DNA of 64,000 bases from Ferrimonas kyonanensis DSM 18153. Its GTDB lineage: Bacteria > Pseudomonadota > Gammaproteobacteria > Enterobacterales > Shewanellaceae. Under the pieces are notes generated by a model that was given only the letters and a program-made list of their open reading frames with translations, was not told where the DNA came from and ran no database searches. Positions 50,283 through 58,815 of the stretch are shown one piece after another. Both the position numbers and the translations under genes were made by a program. The DNA lies in NCBI RefSeq assembly GCF_000425405.1, contig NZ_AUDJ01000028.1:1-64000 (forward strand), given 5' to 3'. Numbering within the stretch: position 1 is the first letter of the stretch; each line of letters opens with the position of its first letter.

Positions 50283-50879
50283 ATGCGCCCTTCCAGCCTG
50301 AAAAAGAAGCAGAATTATTTGGATGTCGCCACCGAGCTGTTTCTGCAACAGGGCTTCGACGCCACCGGGCTGGACCAGTTGATCGAGCGCTGCGGTGGCT
50401 CCAAGCTGACCCTGTACAACTATTTCGGTGACAAACGCGGCCTGCTGAAAGAGGTGGTGACCCGGCTGACCGGCGAACTGCAGACCATCCTGGCCGTAGA
50501 TTCGGATCTCAGCCACAGCACCGAGCAACAGCTGCAGCACTTCTGCCGCAGCTACACCAGCTTCGTCTATCACCCAAAAACCATGGGCCTGTTTCGGCTG
50601 ATGATTGCCCAAAGCAAACAGGATCAGGAGCTGGTGGAGTTCTTTCTGGATCGCGGCCCACGCCGGGCACTGGCCACCCTGGAACAGTTACTGGTGCAAC
50701 TGGTGGCCGATGGCCAGCTGCAATTGGACGATCCACACAACAGCGCCGAGCAGCTGCTGGGGGCACTGCGGGGCTCCCGTTACTTCGAGGCCCTGCTGAC
50801 GCCGCTGCCCTCGGATTCCGCTCAGTTGCAGCGCTACGCCGATACCGCGGTGGCCACCTTCCTGAAAAGCTGCCGCTAA
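50283..50879 (+). CDS. TetR-family repressor of the efflux pair
   Basis: Regulator of 198 residues. The N-terminal TetR helix-turn-helix reads ATELFLQQGFDATGLDQLIERCGGSKLTLYNYFGDKRGLLKEVV. The C-terminal ligand domain (about 75-195) is helical and includes the AefR-like FRLMIAQSKQDQELVEFFLDRGPRRALATLEQLL. It is divergent from the EmrAB-like genes and very likely represses them and itself through the nearby palindrome. Confidence 0.88.
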   Translation: MRPSSLKKKQNYLDVATELFLQQGFDATGLDQLIERCGGSKLTLYNYFGDKRGLLKEVVTRLTGELQTILAVDSDLSHSTEQQLQHFCRSYTSFVYHPKTMGLFRLMIAQSKQDQELVEFFLDRGPRRALATLEQLLVQLVADGQLQLDDPHNSAEQLLGALRGSRYFEALLTPLPSDSAQLQRYADTAVATFLKSCR

Positions 50880-50938
50880 AGCAACCTGGGCCACAATGAG
50901 GTACTCTTTTAAAGACAGAGAGAGAAAAGGACACCTCA

Positions 50939-51577
50939 ATGCCCTCAGCCGCCGAAGGCCTGGCCTGGGTACTGTGGATCTGGCTGACGCTGCACTGCCT
51001 GATCCGTGGCAACCTGTGGCAGGCCATTAGAGAACACGACTACGTCTTGCACCTGACCCTGGGGTTCGTCGTTGGCCTCAGCGGCTTATGGCAGTTGCGA
51101 GCCGGAATCTACGACGGCCTGGAGCTGCACTTTGTCGCCCTCACCGTCACCACCCTGGTGTTCGGCTGGCGTAATGCCATCGTGGTCGGCAGCCTGGCTC
51201 TGTTGGCCAGTGTCGGCCTGGGCAGCGAGCCCTGGCAGGGCGCTGGCGCCGTTGGCCTGCTGGGGGTGGCTGCGCCCATCGGCCTCAGTTTCGCCATCCT
51301 GACCCTGAGCCACAACACCCTGCCCCGCAACCTGTGGATCTACATCTTCGTCGATGGCTTTTTCAATGGCATTGTCTGCTTCGTGGCTCGCACCCTGTTG
51401 CTGGCCAGCTGGTTCAGCTTTGACTACGACTGGACCATTATTCGGGACAACTATTTGATTCTGATGCCGCTGTTTTTCTTCCCCGAGGCCATGCTCAATG
51501 GCTTCAGCACCACCCTGTTGGTGGTTCACAAGCCCCATTGGCTGGCGACCTGGCGCGAAGAGCAATACCTTAAATAG
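50939..51577 (+). CDS. CbiM-like energy-coupling-factor membrane protein
   Basis: Inner-membrane protein of 212 residues with about six transmembrane helices, resembling the CbiM-type substrate-binding component of ECF metal transporters (FVGLSGLWQLRAGIYDGLELHFVALTVTTLVFGWRNAIV, GVAAPIGLSFAILTLSHNTLPRNLWIYIFVDGFFNGI). The usual ECF ATPase and T component are not adjacent, and the classical N-terminal Met-His metal motif is absent. It is therefore an orphan of uncertain function. It starts behind AAAAGGACAC and converges with luxI 4 bp away. Confidence 0.7.
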   Translation: MPSAAEGLAWVLWIWLTLHCLIRGNLWQAIREHDYVLHLTLGFVVGLSGLWQLRAGIYDGLELHFVALTVTTLVFGWRNAIVVGSLALLASVGLGSEPWQGAGAVGLLGVAAPIGLSFAILTLSHNTLPRNLWIYIFVDGFFNGIVCFVARTLLLASWFSFDYDWTIIRDNYLILMPLFFFPEAMLNGFSTTLLVVHKPHWLATWREEQYLK

Positions 51578-51581
51578 CCCC

Positions 51582-52169
51582 TTAGCTGGCCAGTTGTACG
51601 TTGAGGCTGTCGTCCACCTCCACCCACAGCGCCACCGAGCGCTCAATGCCGATCTGCAGCGATTTGCCGGCCCCCATGCGGCGGGTTTTCACCCCCAGCA
51701 AACGCAGGATTCGTTCACAGGCCACGGTGGTCACCAACACATAGTGCTTAATGTCGTTATCGATGGCGAAATCGTAGAACGACTTTACCAGCGCGGCGGT
51801 GGAGTGATTCACCAGGCCGCGGCCCTTCTCACCGTCGCCCTTGCGCACGGTAAAACGGCTGATCTCCCACACCTTCTCCTGCTGTGGCGCCGCTTCGCCC
51901 TGCAGCAACTCCGGAAACACGTCCTTCAACATGTACTGGCCCTGGGTCGGCAGCGCGCGCCAGCAGCCGATGACGCTGTCGTTATGATCGGTCATGGCGA
52001 TGTGCGACACCTGCAGCGCATCGAAGTTGTCGGTTTCCAGGCCGTCCTCACAACTGACCTCCCAACCAAGGCGCTGCTTAAAGGTCTCATTTCTAAGCTT
52101 AAAGACCTGATTCAACAGCTCAGGGTTGGCAGGAGAAGTGTGTGGGTTGATCACAGTAATGTTGGACAT
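51582..52169 (-). CDS. luxI: Acyl-homoserine-lactone synthase, LuxI family
   Basis: Makes the quorum-sensing signal from S-adenosylmethionine and an acyl donor. In 195 residues all the classical invariant positions are present: R26, F30, W36, E45, D47, D50, R71, F85, E102 and R105, each one off from LuxI numbering. Core motifs are GCWRALPT and WEISRFTV. The start at MSNITV is preceded by AAGGTGAG; a longer frame upstream crosses the promoter and lux-box-like sites. It is divergent from the RibD-like operon, and its partner regulator is probably the LuxR encoded 6 kb away. Confidence 0.92.
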   Translation of the reverse strand: MSNITVINPHTSPANPELLNQVFKLRNETFKQRLGWEVSCEDGLETDNFDALQVSHIAMTDHNDSVIGCWRALPTQGQYMLKDVFPELLQGEAAPQQEKVWEISRFTVRKGDGEKGRGLVNHSTAALVKSFYDFAIDNDIKHYVLVTTVACERILRLLGVKTRRMGAGKSLQIGIERSVALWVEVDDSLNVQLAS

Positions 52170-52233
52170 GTTGCTCACCTTTTCGGAATCGAAATCGTGA
52201 GCAAAAATTAAGAAATTCCCCGCCTCGGCATAA

Positions 52234-52249
52234 CTGTCAGTTGTGCCCA
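52234..52249. promoter_or_regulatory. Degenerate lux-box-like half-site
   Basis: CTGTCA followed by GTTG and a decayed right arm. It adjoins the better site at 52249-52264. Suggestive only. Confidence 0.35.
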
Positions 52250-52264
52250 TGTCAGATCTGACAG
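52249..52264. promoter_or_regulatory. Lux-box-like dyad on the luxI side
   Basis: ATGTCAGATCTGACAG contains a perfect 14-bp palindrome TGTCAGATCTGACA. It is of the form NTGTCA-N4-TGACAN seen in LuxR-type operators, and lies about 80 bp before the luxI start codon. An AT-rich candidate -10 lies nearer luxI. Confidence 0.65.
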
Positions 52265-52375
52265 GTGGTCGCCAGCGCCGTCGTCCCTTACCTTTACCGC
52301 CGTCACTGATGCACCGTCGCGCCCCCCCGCCAAACCGAGCATTGACGCGGATCGGGACGACAGCAATCAGCCCTA

Positions 52376-52391
52376 CTGTCACAACTGACAG
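52376..52391. promoter_or_regulatory. Lux-box-like dyad on the RibD-like operon side
   Basis: CTGTCACAACTGACAG, perfect six-bp arms around four bases, sharing the arms of the luxI-side site. With a candidate -10 TAGTCT at 52416-52421, the centre would be near -44, the classic place for LuxR activation. The start codon of the RibD-like gene is 62 bp further on. Confidence 0.65.
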
Positions 52392-52453
52392 CTAACCCGG
52401 CACGGCACTTCGGGCTAGTCTGAACCCAATCACTGATATGGACGACGTTTGCC

Positions 52454-53377
52454 ATGACTGCACAGGCCCACCACGCACAGCACACTCAACACAGCGCCCT
52501 GCCCGGCGAACTGTTGTTTACCCTGGATAAGGCTCAGCACCTGTCCCGGCGTTCCGGCTGGGCCTGGTCCCTGACCCGCAACAACCGCCGCATCGGCTCT
52601 GGCTCCGGCATGTTTGGCTACCCGGTGTCATCGCTGCTGCACGCGGCAGTGCAGGAGCAGGCCGACGCCCTGTACCTGTCGACGCCGCCACACGACGGCT
52701 TCATCACCCTGGGCGAGCTGTTACCCAGCCTGAAAGCGGCCAACATTCGTGAGCTCAACATCCCCAGCATTAATTGCCCGTGGTGGGTGTTTGGCCAACA
52801 ACAGAAACAGGCGTCGGATCACGGCATCACCATCAACCGTTTTCCGGTCAAAGACATCGGCAACCAGATCTATTACGGCCCCTACACCCTGGCCACTCAG
52901 GGTCGCCCCTGGGTGGTCGCGGTCTGCGCCACCACCCTGGGTGGCGGCGATCACCCACTGGCGGCGTTCGATGGCGAGTTCGGCCACAACCAACGCATTC
53001 GCCAGCGGGTGCTGAGCAGCCACGCCCTGGCCAGCGATCTGGCCGACGCCACCCAGGCCTACGCCGGCCTGCGTAACGCCGCCGGCAGTGAACTGTCGTT
53101 GCAGCAATTCGATGGTGCCGAGGCCTTTGCCCGGTTGCTGCTGCAACAGGCACAGATGCAGCTGCCGACGCTGGTGGTGATCACCAACCAGAGCCGCTGC
53201 CAGCAGCTGATTCAACGGGGCTGGGTGGACGAACTGCTGCTCAGTTGCCAGCTGATCGACAGCCAACCCAGTCATCAGGCCCTGGCGCCGCTGACCAGCC
53301 TCAGCGGCTGGCAGATGAGCGACTGCCACTTGTTAAGCAACGGCGTGCAGCTGGAACTGCTGCGCAAGCCTTACTGA
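52454..53377 (+). CDS. Degenerate RibD-like protein (deaminase-reductase scaffold without zinc motif)
   Basis: Protein of 307 residues with the apparent two-part layout of riboflavin-synthesis RibD. The first 125 residues follow the deaminase part (ALYLSTPPHDGFITLGELLPSLKAANIRELNIP...HGITINRFP). The rest follows the reductase part (RPWVVAVCATTLGG, then PTLVVITNQSRCQQLIQRGWVDELLLSCQLI). The HAE and PC-x8-C zinc ligands of active deaminases are missing, so deamination is unlikely. It is the first gene of an operon with a membrane-fusion protein and ABC exporter, next to luxI and a lux-box-like site. The function is unknown. The RibD relationship is my alignment by eye and needs profile comparison. 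Confidence 0.6.
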   Translation: MTAQAHHAQHTQHSALPGELLFTLDKAQHLSRRSGWAWSLTRNNRRIGSGSGMFGYPVSSLLHAAVQEQADALYLSTPPHDGFITLGELLPSLKAANIRELNIPSINCPWWVFGQQQKQASDHGITINRFPVKDIGNQIYYGPYTLATQGRPWVVAVCATTLGGGDHPLAAFDGEFGHNQRIRQRVLSSHALASDLADATQAYAGLRNAAGSELSLQQFDGAEAFARLLLQQAQMQLPTLVVITNQSRCQQLIQRGWVDELLLSCQLIDSQPSHQALAPLTSLSGWQMSDCHLLSNGVQLELLRKPY

Positions 53378-53406
53378 TTATCACCTGAAGGAACAGGAGC
53401 CCTCTC

Positions 53407-54663
53407 ATGGACAGAAAAATCACCCCGAGCCGCGGCCCGGCCATCAAAAACGCCGTCATCGCCACCCTGTTGGGGCTGGTGCTGGCCTCGGCGGCCTACG
53501 CCCTCAGCCATGGCGACAGCGACCGCGTGCAGCAGCGAGTCGACAGCGCCACCCTGATGGTCACTACCGTTCAAGCCGGTGCCTTTGAGGACACCTTGCG
53601 ACTGCGTGGCAGCATCAAGCCGAAAACCAGCATCTACCTGGATGCCATCAGCGGTGGCCGGGTGGAGCAAAAGCTGGTGGAACAGGGGGAGTTTGTCACC
53701 GAGGGCCAGCCGCTGGTGAAGCTGTCCAACAGCGCCCTGCAGCTGGACGTCATCAGCCGCGAGGCACAGATCACCGAGCAGCTCAACTTCCTGCGCAACA
53801 CCCAGATGACCATGGAAACCAACAAGCTCAACCTGAAACGGGATCTGCTGGAGATTGAACACCAGATCAACCAATTGCAGCGCAAGGTTAAACAGGCCAT
53901 TGCCCTGGAGAAGCGCGACCTGATCCCCAAGGACGACCTGCTCAACCTGCAGCAGGATCTGAGCTACTACCAGAAACGCCGCCAGCTGACCCAAGAGCGC
54001 CAGCAGGCGGAAAACCTGATTCGCCAGGCGCAGATCACCCAGTTGGAGGACAGCGCCAAGATGCTGGACACCAACCTGGCCTTTGCCCGTCAGAACCTGG
54101 ACAACCTGCTGGTGAAAGCACCGGTGTCCGGCTACCTCAGCGACCTGGACGTGGTGGTGGGCGAGTCCAAGACCAAGGGCGCCCGTCTCGGCCAAATTGA
54201 CCTGCCCGGCGAGTACAAGCTGGCAGTGGAGGTGGACGAGTACTACCTCAGCCAGGTGCAACTGGGCATGGCCGCCAAGGTGCGGGTCAACGGCCGGCTG
54301 ATCGACGCCATCACCACCAAGATCGACAGCCGGGTCAACGCCTCTCGCTTCACCGTGGAGATTGACCTGCCCGGCGACCTGGCCGGCATCAAACGTGGCC
54401 AGAGCCTGGACGTGGATCTGGTGCTGAGCAGCCCTCAGGACAACGCGGTGCTGCTGAACAAGGGCGCCTTCGTTAACGACAGCGGCGGCCACTGGGCCTT
54501 TGTGCTGTCGAGCGACGGCCACCAGGCCCACCGCACCGCCATTCGCCTGGGCAAGAAAAACGCCACCGTGTTTCAGGTGCTGGAGGGGCTCAAACCCGGC
54601 GACCGGGTGATCACCTCCAGCTATTCAAGCTTCGACAACGCCGACGAACTGCTACTCAACTAA
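53407..54663 (+). CDS. Membrane-fusion (HlyD/MacA-type) adaptor of an ABC exporter
   Basis: Periplasmic adaptor of 418 residues. An N-terminal anchor (NAVIATLLGLVLASAAYAL) is followed by a barrel-sandwich half (LRGSIKPKTSIYLDAISGGRVEQKLVEQGEFVTEGQPLVKLS), a long coiled-coil hairpin (about 120-235), the second lipoyl half (VKAPVSGYLSDLDVVVGE), and C-terminal beta domains. It lies between the RibD-like gene and the ABC ATPase in one direction, with gaps of about 20-30 bp, so it is part of the same operon. Confidence 0.88.
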   Translation: MDRKITPSRGPAIKNAVIATLLGLVLASAAYALSHGDSDRVQQRVDSATLMVTTVQAGAFEDTLRLRGSIKPKTSIYLDAISGGRVEQKLVEQGEFVTEGQPLVKLSNSALQLDVISREAQITEQLNFLRNTQMTMETNKLNLKRDLLEIEHQINQLQRKVKQAIALEKRDLIPKDDLLNLQQDLSYYQKRRQLTQERQQAENLIRQAQITQLEDSAKMLDTNLAFARQNLDNLLVKAPVSGYLSDLDVVVGESKTKGARLGQIDLPGEYKLAVEVDEYYLSQVQLGMAAKVRVNGRLIDAITTKIDSRVNASRFTVEIDLPGDLAGIKRGQSLDVDLVLSSPQDNAVLLNKGAFVNDSGGHWAFVLSSDGHQAHRTAIRLGKKNATVFQVLEGLKPGDRVITSSYSSFDNADELLLN

Positions 54664-54685
54664 TCAATAAAAAAGGAATTTTGTC

Positions 54686-55387
54686 ATGATTACCCTGACC
54701 GGCATTCATAAAGCCTTTCGCACCCACGACATCGAAACTGTGGCCCTGGACGCCCTGGATCTGACCGTGGCCCCCGGCGATTTTGTCTCCATCATGGGGC
54801 CGTCCGGCTGCGGCAAGTCGACCCTGCTGTCGATCATCGGCATGCTCGACCATCCCGATGCCGGCCAGTACCGCTTCGACGGTGAGCAGATTGAGGGCTT
54901 TTCCGAGCGGCAATTGGCCAGCCTGCGCAGCCGCTGCCTCGGCTACATCTTTCAGAGCTTCAACCTGGTAGATGACCTGACCGTGGCCCAGAACGTCGAG
55001 CTGCCGCTGCTGTACAACAAGGTCGCCAAGGCCGAACGACGCCAGCGGGTGGCAGCCATTCTGGACCAGCTCAACATCGGCCACCGCGCCGGTCACCTGC
55101 CGCAGCAGCTGTCCGGTGGTCAGCAGCAGCGGGTAGCCATCGCCCGGGCGCTGGTGATCAACCCCAAGCTGATTCTGGCGGACGAGCCCACCGGCAACCT
55201 GGACTCGGAAAACGGCCTCGAGGTGATGCGATTGCTGACCGAACTCAACCGCAAAGGCACCACCATCGTGATGGTGACCCACTCCCGCCGCGACGCCGAC
55301 TACGGCAACCGCATCATTGAACTGCTGGACGGCAAGGTGGTCGACGGCGACCAGGGCCAGCCATTGAAGGAGGTGCAGTGTGCTTAA
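54686..55387 (+). CDS. ABC transporter ATPase (MacB/LolD type)
   Basis: Nucleotide-binding subunit of 233 residues. Walker [13 protein letters not shown] (about 36-47), Q-loop [11 protein letters not shown], signature [15 protein letters not shown], Walker [13 protein letters not shown] and switch His in VMVTHS are all present. It energises the FtsX-type permease encoded next, which it overlaps by 8 bp. Confidence 0.93.
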   Translation: MITLTGIHKAFRTHDIETVALDALDLTVAPGDFVSIMGPSGCGKSTLLSIIGMLDHPDAGQYRFDGEQIEGFSERQLASLRSRCLGYIFQSFNLVDDLTVAQNVELPLLYNKVAKAERRQRVAAILDQLNIGHRAGHLPQQLSGGQQQRVAIARALVINPKLILADEPTGNLDSENGLEVMRLLTELNRKGTTIVMVTHSRRDADYGNRIIELLDGKVVDGDQGQPLKEVQCA

Positions 55388-57797
55388 CCAGTATCTGATC
55401 ACCGCCTATCGCGCCATGCTGCGGCAGAAAAGCCACAGCCTGCTGAACATTCTCGGCCTGGCCGTGGGCCTGGGCGCCGCCATTCTCATCGCCCTGTTTG
55501 TCAGCTATCAGCTGTCCTTCGATCGCTTTTTGCCCCATGCCGACAACACCTATCGGCTGCAGCAGCACTGGCCCTCCATGGGCATGCAGGCACCGCTGGT
55601 CAGCTCCGCCTTTAACACCGAGCTGAATAACGTTGCCGCGGTAGAACAGGTGTTTAACCTGATGGACCTGTCGCAGAAAGTCGACCCCAAGGTGGAGCAC
55701 ATCGGCCAGCAGTTGCAGCTGGGCACCCTGTTTGCCGCCAGCAGCAACCTGACCGAGCTGCTGCCGCTGACTACCCTGGCCGGCGACCTGCAACGGGCGC
55801 TGACCGAACCGGATCAACTGGCGCTGTCCAGTGACGAGGCCCGGCGCCTGTTTGGCCACACCGAGGTGGTGGGCGCCACCTTGCAGGGTAAAGCGCAGCG
55901 CTGGACCATCGCCGCGGTGTTTGAAACGCTGCCGGACAACAGCCACTTCGCCTTCGACCTGCTCACCGCCGCCAACCCGGCGCTGATCGGCACCCCCTCC
56001 ATGGGCCACAACAACAGCTACACCTACCTGCGTACCCGCCCCGCTGCCGACACCGAGCGTCTGGCAATGGATCTGACCGCCCTGTACGACGCCCTGGCCT
56101 ATGGCGGTAAAAACATGGTCACCATGGAGCTGCAGGCCATTACCGACATTCACCTGGACGCCGAGTCTCAGTTTGAGATGAAGACCAACGGCTCACGCTT
56201 TGTGGTCACCGTCTGCACCGGCCTCAGCCTGCTGCTGGTGGCCATCGCCCTGATCAACTTCGTCAACATGAGCACCGCCCAGGCCGGGCGCCGTGCCCGC
56301 GAAGTGGGTGTGAAGAAAGCACTGGGGGCCAGCCAGCCACAACTGGTGAGCCAGTTTCTGTTTGAGTCGACCCAGCTGGCACTGGTGGCGGTATTGCTGG
56401 CCACCGGCCTGGTGCAACTGGCCCTGCCCTGGTTCAACGCCCTGGTGGAAGCGCCACTGGCACTGACTGCCAGCCCGTCGCACCTGCTGGCCCTGGCGGG
56501 ACTGACCCTGGGCATGGGCATCAGTGCCGGCCTGTATCCGGCGCTGTTTCTGTCGTCGTTCAGCGCTAAGCGAGTGCTCAGTGGCGACCTGCAGCGCGGC
56601 AAGACCGCCATTGTGGTTCGTAAGTCGTTACTGACCCTGCAGGCGGCGCTGTCCATCGGTTTGATTGTGGCAGCGGTGGTGCTGTTCCAGCAGCTGGCGT
56701 TTCTCAAATCCCAGCCGGTAGGCTACGAGCGCAGCCAACGACTGGAGGTGAGCGGCCTGCCTAAAGCGGCGCTGTTTGATCACGCCGACACCGCCCTGGT
56801 GCAGCGCATCGACGCCTTGCCGGGCATCAGCAACGTCAGCTTTGCCGACGCCTCACTGACCGCCACCACCAACACCTCCACCAAGTTGCTGTGGCCCGGT
56901 GCCAGCGCCGATGCACCGTTTCTGCCCTTCGTCGGCAGCGGCTACGGCATCGTTGAGGCCCAGGGGCTGACGCTGCTGGCCGGGCGCGACTTCGACAGCC
57001 GCTTTGGCGCCGACTGGTACCACCAGCAGGACGACGGCCGCGGCTTTGCCAGCATCATCATCACCGAGTCCATCGCCACCATGGCCGGACTGGGCAGCCC
57101 CGAGCAGGCCATCGGCAAGATCTGGCGCTTTAAGACCGGTCGCGGCGCCGACGCCGAGTTCCCGGTGAAGATCGTCGGCGTGGTGGCCGACATTCAGGTG
57201 GGCTCGGCCCGAGAGAGCCGCTCGCCACTGCTGTTCATCTGTGGCTACAGCTGGGTGTCGCAGGCCAACCTGATCGTCACCGCCACCCAGGGGCCGATCA
57301 ATCTGGCCATCGGCACCCTCAAAGGCGAACTGCAACAACTGCTGCCACAGCAGGATCTGACCGTCACCGTGGTCGAAGAGAACTACCGCGCCCTCTACCG
57401 CCAAGATGAGCGGGTGGCCACCCTGGTGCTGATCTTCTGCGCCCTGGCGGTGTTTCTGACCTGCATCGGCATCTTCGGCCTCTCCTCCTACAGCGCCCAG
57501 AGCCGCCGCAAGGAACTGGCGATTCGCAAGGTGCTGGGAGCCTCCCGCCTGGATCTGGTTAACCTGTTAGCCAAAGAGTATGTGCTGCTGCTGGGGATCA
57601 GCGTGCTGGTGGCGGTACCCGCCGCCCACCTATTGCTGCAACAGTGGCTAAGCGGCTTTAACGACCGCATCACTCCATCGCCACTGCTGTACCTGGCCGC
57701 CACCGCCCTGGTGTGCGCCATCACCTGGCTGACCGTGGCCTCCCACGGCCTGCGCAGCGCCAGCGCCCGCCCGGCGGGGGTGCTCAAGGCCGAGTAA
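55380..57797 (+). CDS. FtsX/MacB-type ABC permease with two repeats
   Basis: Inner-membrane permease of 805 residues. It has two copies of a module with an extracytoplasmic MacB-like domain and FtsX helices. The first module begins MLRQKSHSLLNILGLAVGLGAAILIALFVSY and reaches the FtsX part at ARREVGVKKALGASQPQLVSQFL. The second ends with FGLSSYSAQSRRKELAIRKVLGASRLDLVNLLAKEY. It starts with GTG inside the ATPase gene. Family members export peptides, lipids or small molecules in tripartite pumps. The substrate here is unknown, perhaps the product of the quorum-sensing cassette. Confidence 0.88.
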   Translation: MLNQYLITAYRAMLRQKSHSLLNILGLAVGLGAAILIALFVSYQLSFDRFLPHADNTYRLQQHWPSMGMQAPLVSSAFNTELNNVAAVEQVFNLMDLSQKVDPKVEHIGQQLQLGTLFAASSNLTELLPLTTLAGDLQRALTEPDQLALSSDEARRLFGHTEVVGATLQGKAQRWTIAAVFETLPDNSHFAFDLLTAANPALIGTPSMGHNNSYTYLRTRPAADTERLAMDLTALYDALAYGGKNMVTMELQAITDIHLDAESQFEMKTNGSRFVVTVCTGLSLLLVAIALINFVNMSTAQAGRRAREVGVKKALGASQPQLVSQFLFESTQLALVAVLLATGLVQLALPWFNALVEAPLALTASPSHLLALAGLTLGMGISAGLYPALFLSSFSAKRVLSGDLQRGKTAIVVRKSLLTLQAALSIGLIVAAVVLFQQLAFLKSQPVGYERSQRLEVSGLPKAALFDHADTALVQRIDALPGISNVSFADASLTATTNTSTKLLWPGASADAPFLPFVGSGYGIVEAQGLTLLAGRDFDSRFGADWYHQQDDGRGFASIIITESIATMAGLGSPEQAIGKIWRFKTGRGADAEFPVKIVGVVADIQVGSARESRSPLLFICGYSWVSQANLIVTATQGPINLAIGTLKGELQQLLPQQDLTVTVVEENYRALYRQDERVATLVLIFCALAVFLTCIGIFGLSSYSAQSRRKELAIRKVLGASRLDLVNLLAKEYVLLLGISVLVAVPAAHLLLQQWLSGFNDRITPSPLLYLAATALVCAITWLTVASHGLRSASARPAGVLKAE

Positions 57798-58059
57798 TGC
57801 CCCCGGCCTCTTCGGTTCCCTTGCCGAAGAGGCCGGCCCAGTGCCGCCCACCGCAACACGCCATTCGCGCCAATCTCTCACACGCTCGATCAGCATCTGC
57901 CCACAGCGTGCATGGCCAGCGCCTCGCGTCGGTTCAAACCAATGCCTTACAGCACCTATAAGCAATTGTTTTTCAATGCATTAGCCGCTTGAGCTTTTGC
58001 CGTAAGGGCAGTAGATTAGAGGGTGATATTCACTCAAAAAGCTCAGGAACAACACTGCC

Positions 58060-58797
58060 ATGGACGGTAAGGTTTTCTCCCAAATCGTACAGAATCTGGA
58101 GCTGCTCAACTCCGCCGATCAGCTCAAAACAGCCTGTGAAGAGTTCTGCCAGCTGGTGGACATTCCCTATTACCTGATGGGGGTGGTGTCTCAGGATTCC
58201 CTCTACTCACCGAAGATGAGTGTGCTCAGCAACTACCCGGAAGCGTGGCTCAAACCCTACTTCGAGCAGGAGAAGCACAAGAGCGATCCGGTGGTGGCCT
58301 ACATGATGACCAAGCACGCACCGGTGCAGTGGAGCCAGCTGATTCAGCAGAGCCAGTTCAGCGATCCGAAAAACCAGGCACTGATGATCGAAGCCCGAGA
58401 ACACGGGCTGGAGAACGGCCTCAGCATTCCCATTCGCTCCACCTCCGGCGAGTTTGCGGTATTCAGCCTGGCGGTGGACGACGGCAGCGAGGCCGGCAGC
58501 GACAAGCTCAACCAGGTGCTGCCCTTCGCCCACACCTTCGGGGTAAACCTGTTTGAGCGCCAGTTGAGCCTGATTGAGTCGGAAACCCTGGAGGCCAAGC
58601 TCACCGCCCGCGAGAAGGAGTGTCTGTTCTGGGCCTGCGAGGGCAAAACCGCTTGGGAGATCTCGCAGATCATCGACATTACCGAGCGCACGGTGCTGTT
58701 CCATCTGAACAACTCCACCAAGAAGCTCGGTGCCACCAACCGTCAGCACGCGGTCGCCCTGGCGATGCGTTACGGGCTGATCACCCCCAACGTCTAA
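58060..58797 (+). CDS. luxR: LuxR-family quorum-sensing regulator
   Basis: Transcription factor of 245 residues. The autoinducer-binding domain (about 20-165) keeps the signature positions W63, Y67, D76, P77 and W91. The C-terminal helix-turn-helix is LTAREKECLFWACEGKTAWEISQIIDITERTVLFHLNNSTKKLGATNRQHAVALA. The conserved acyl-lactone pocket indicates a true signal receptor rather than a ligand-free LuxR protein. It lies 262 bp after the permease gene and probably reads the signal made by LuxI, acting on the dyads near luxI. Confidence 0.92.
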   Translation: MDGKVFSQIVQNLELLNSADQLKTACEEFCQLVDIPYYLMGVVSQDSLYSPKMSVLSNYPEAWLKPYFEQEKHKSDPVVAYMMTKHAPVQWSQLIQQSQFSDPKNQALMIEAREHGLENGLSIPIRSTSGEFAVFSLAVDDGSEAGSDKLNQVLPFAHTFGVNLFERQLSLIESETLEAKLTAREKECLFWACEGKTAWEISQIIDITERTVLFHLNNSTKKLGATNRQHAVALAMRYGLITPNV

Positions 58798-58815
58798 GCG
58801 CAAGGAAACGTTCCG

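Noticed and set aside
52170-52382. N-terminal extension of luxI by 71 codons
   Set aside because: LuxI proteins start near MSNITV, a good ribosome site lies there, and the extension covers the promoter and lux-box-like sites.
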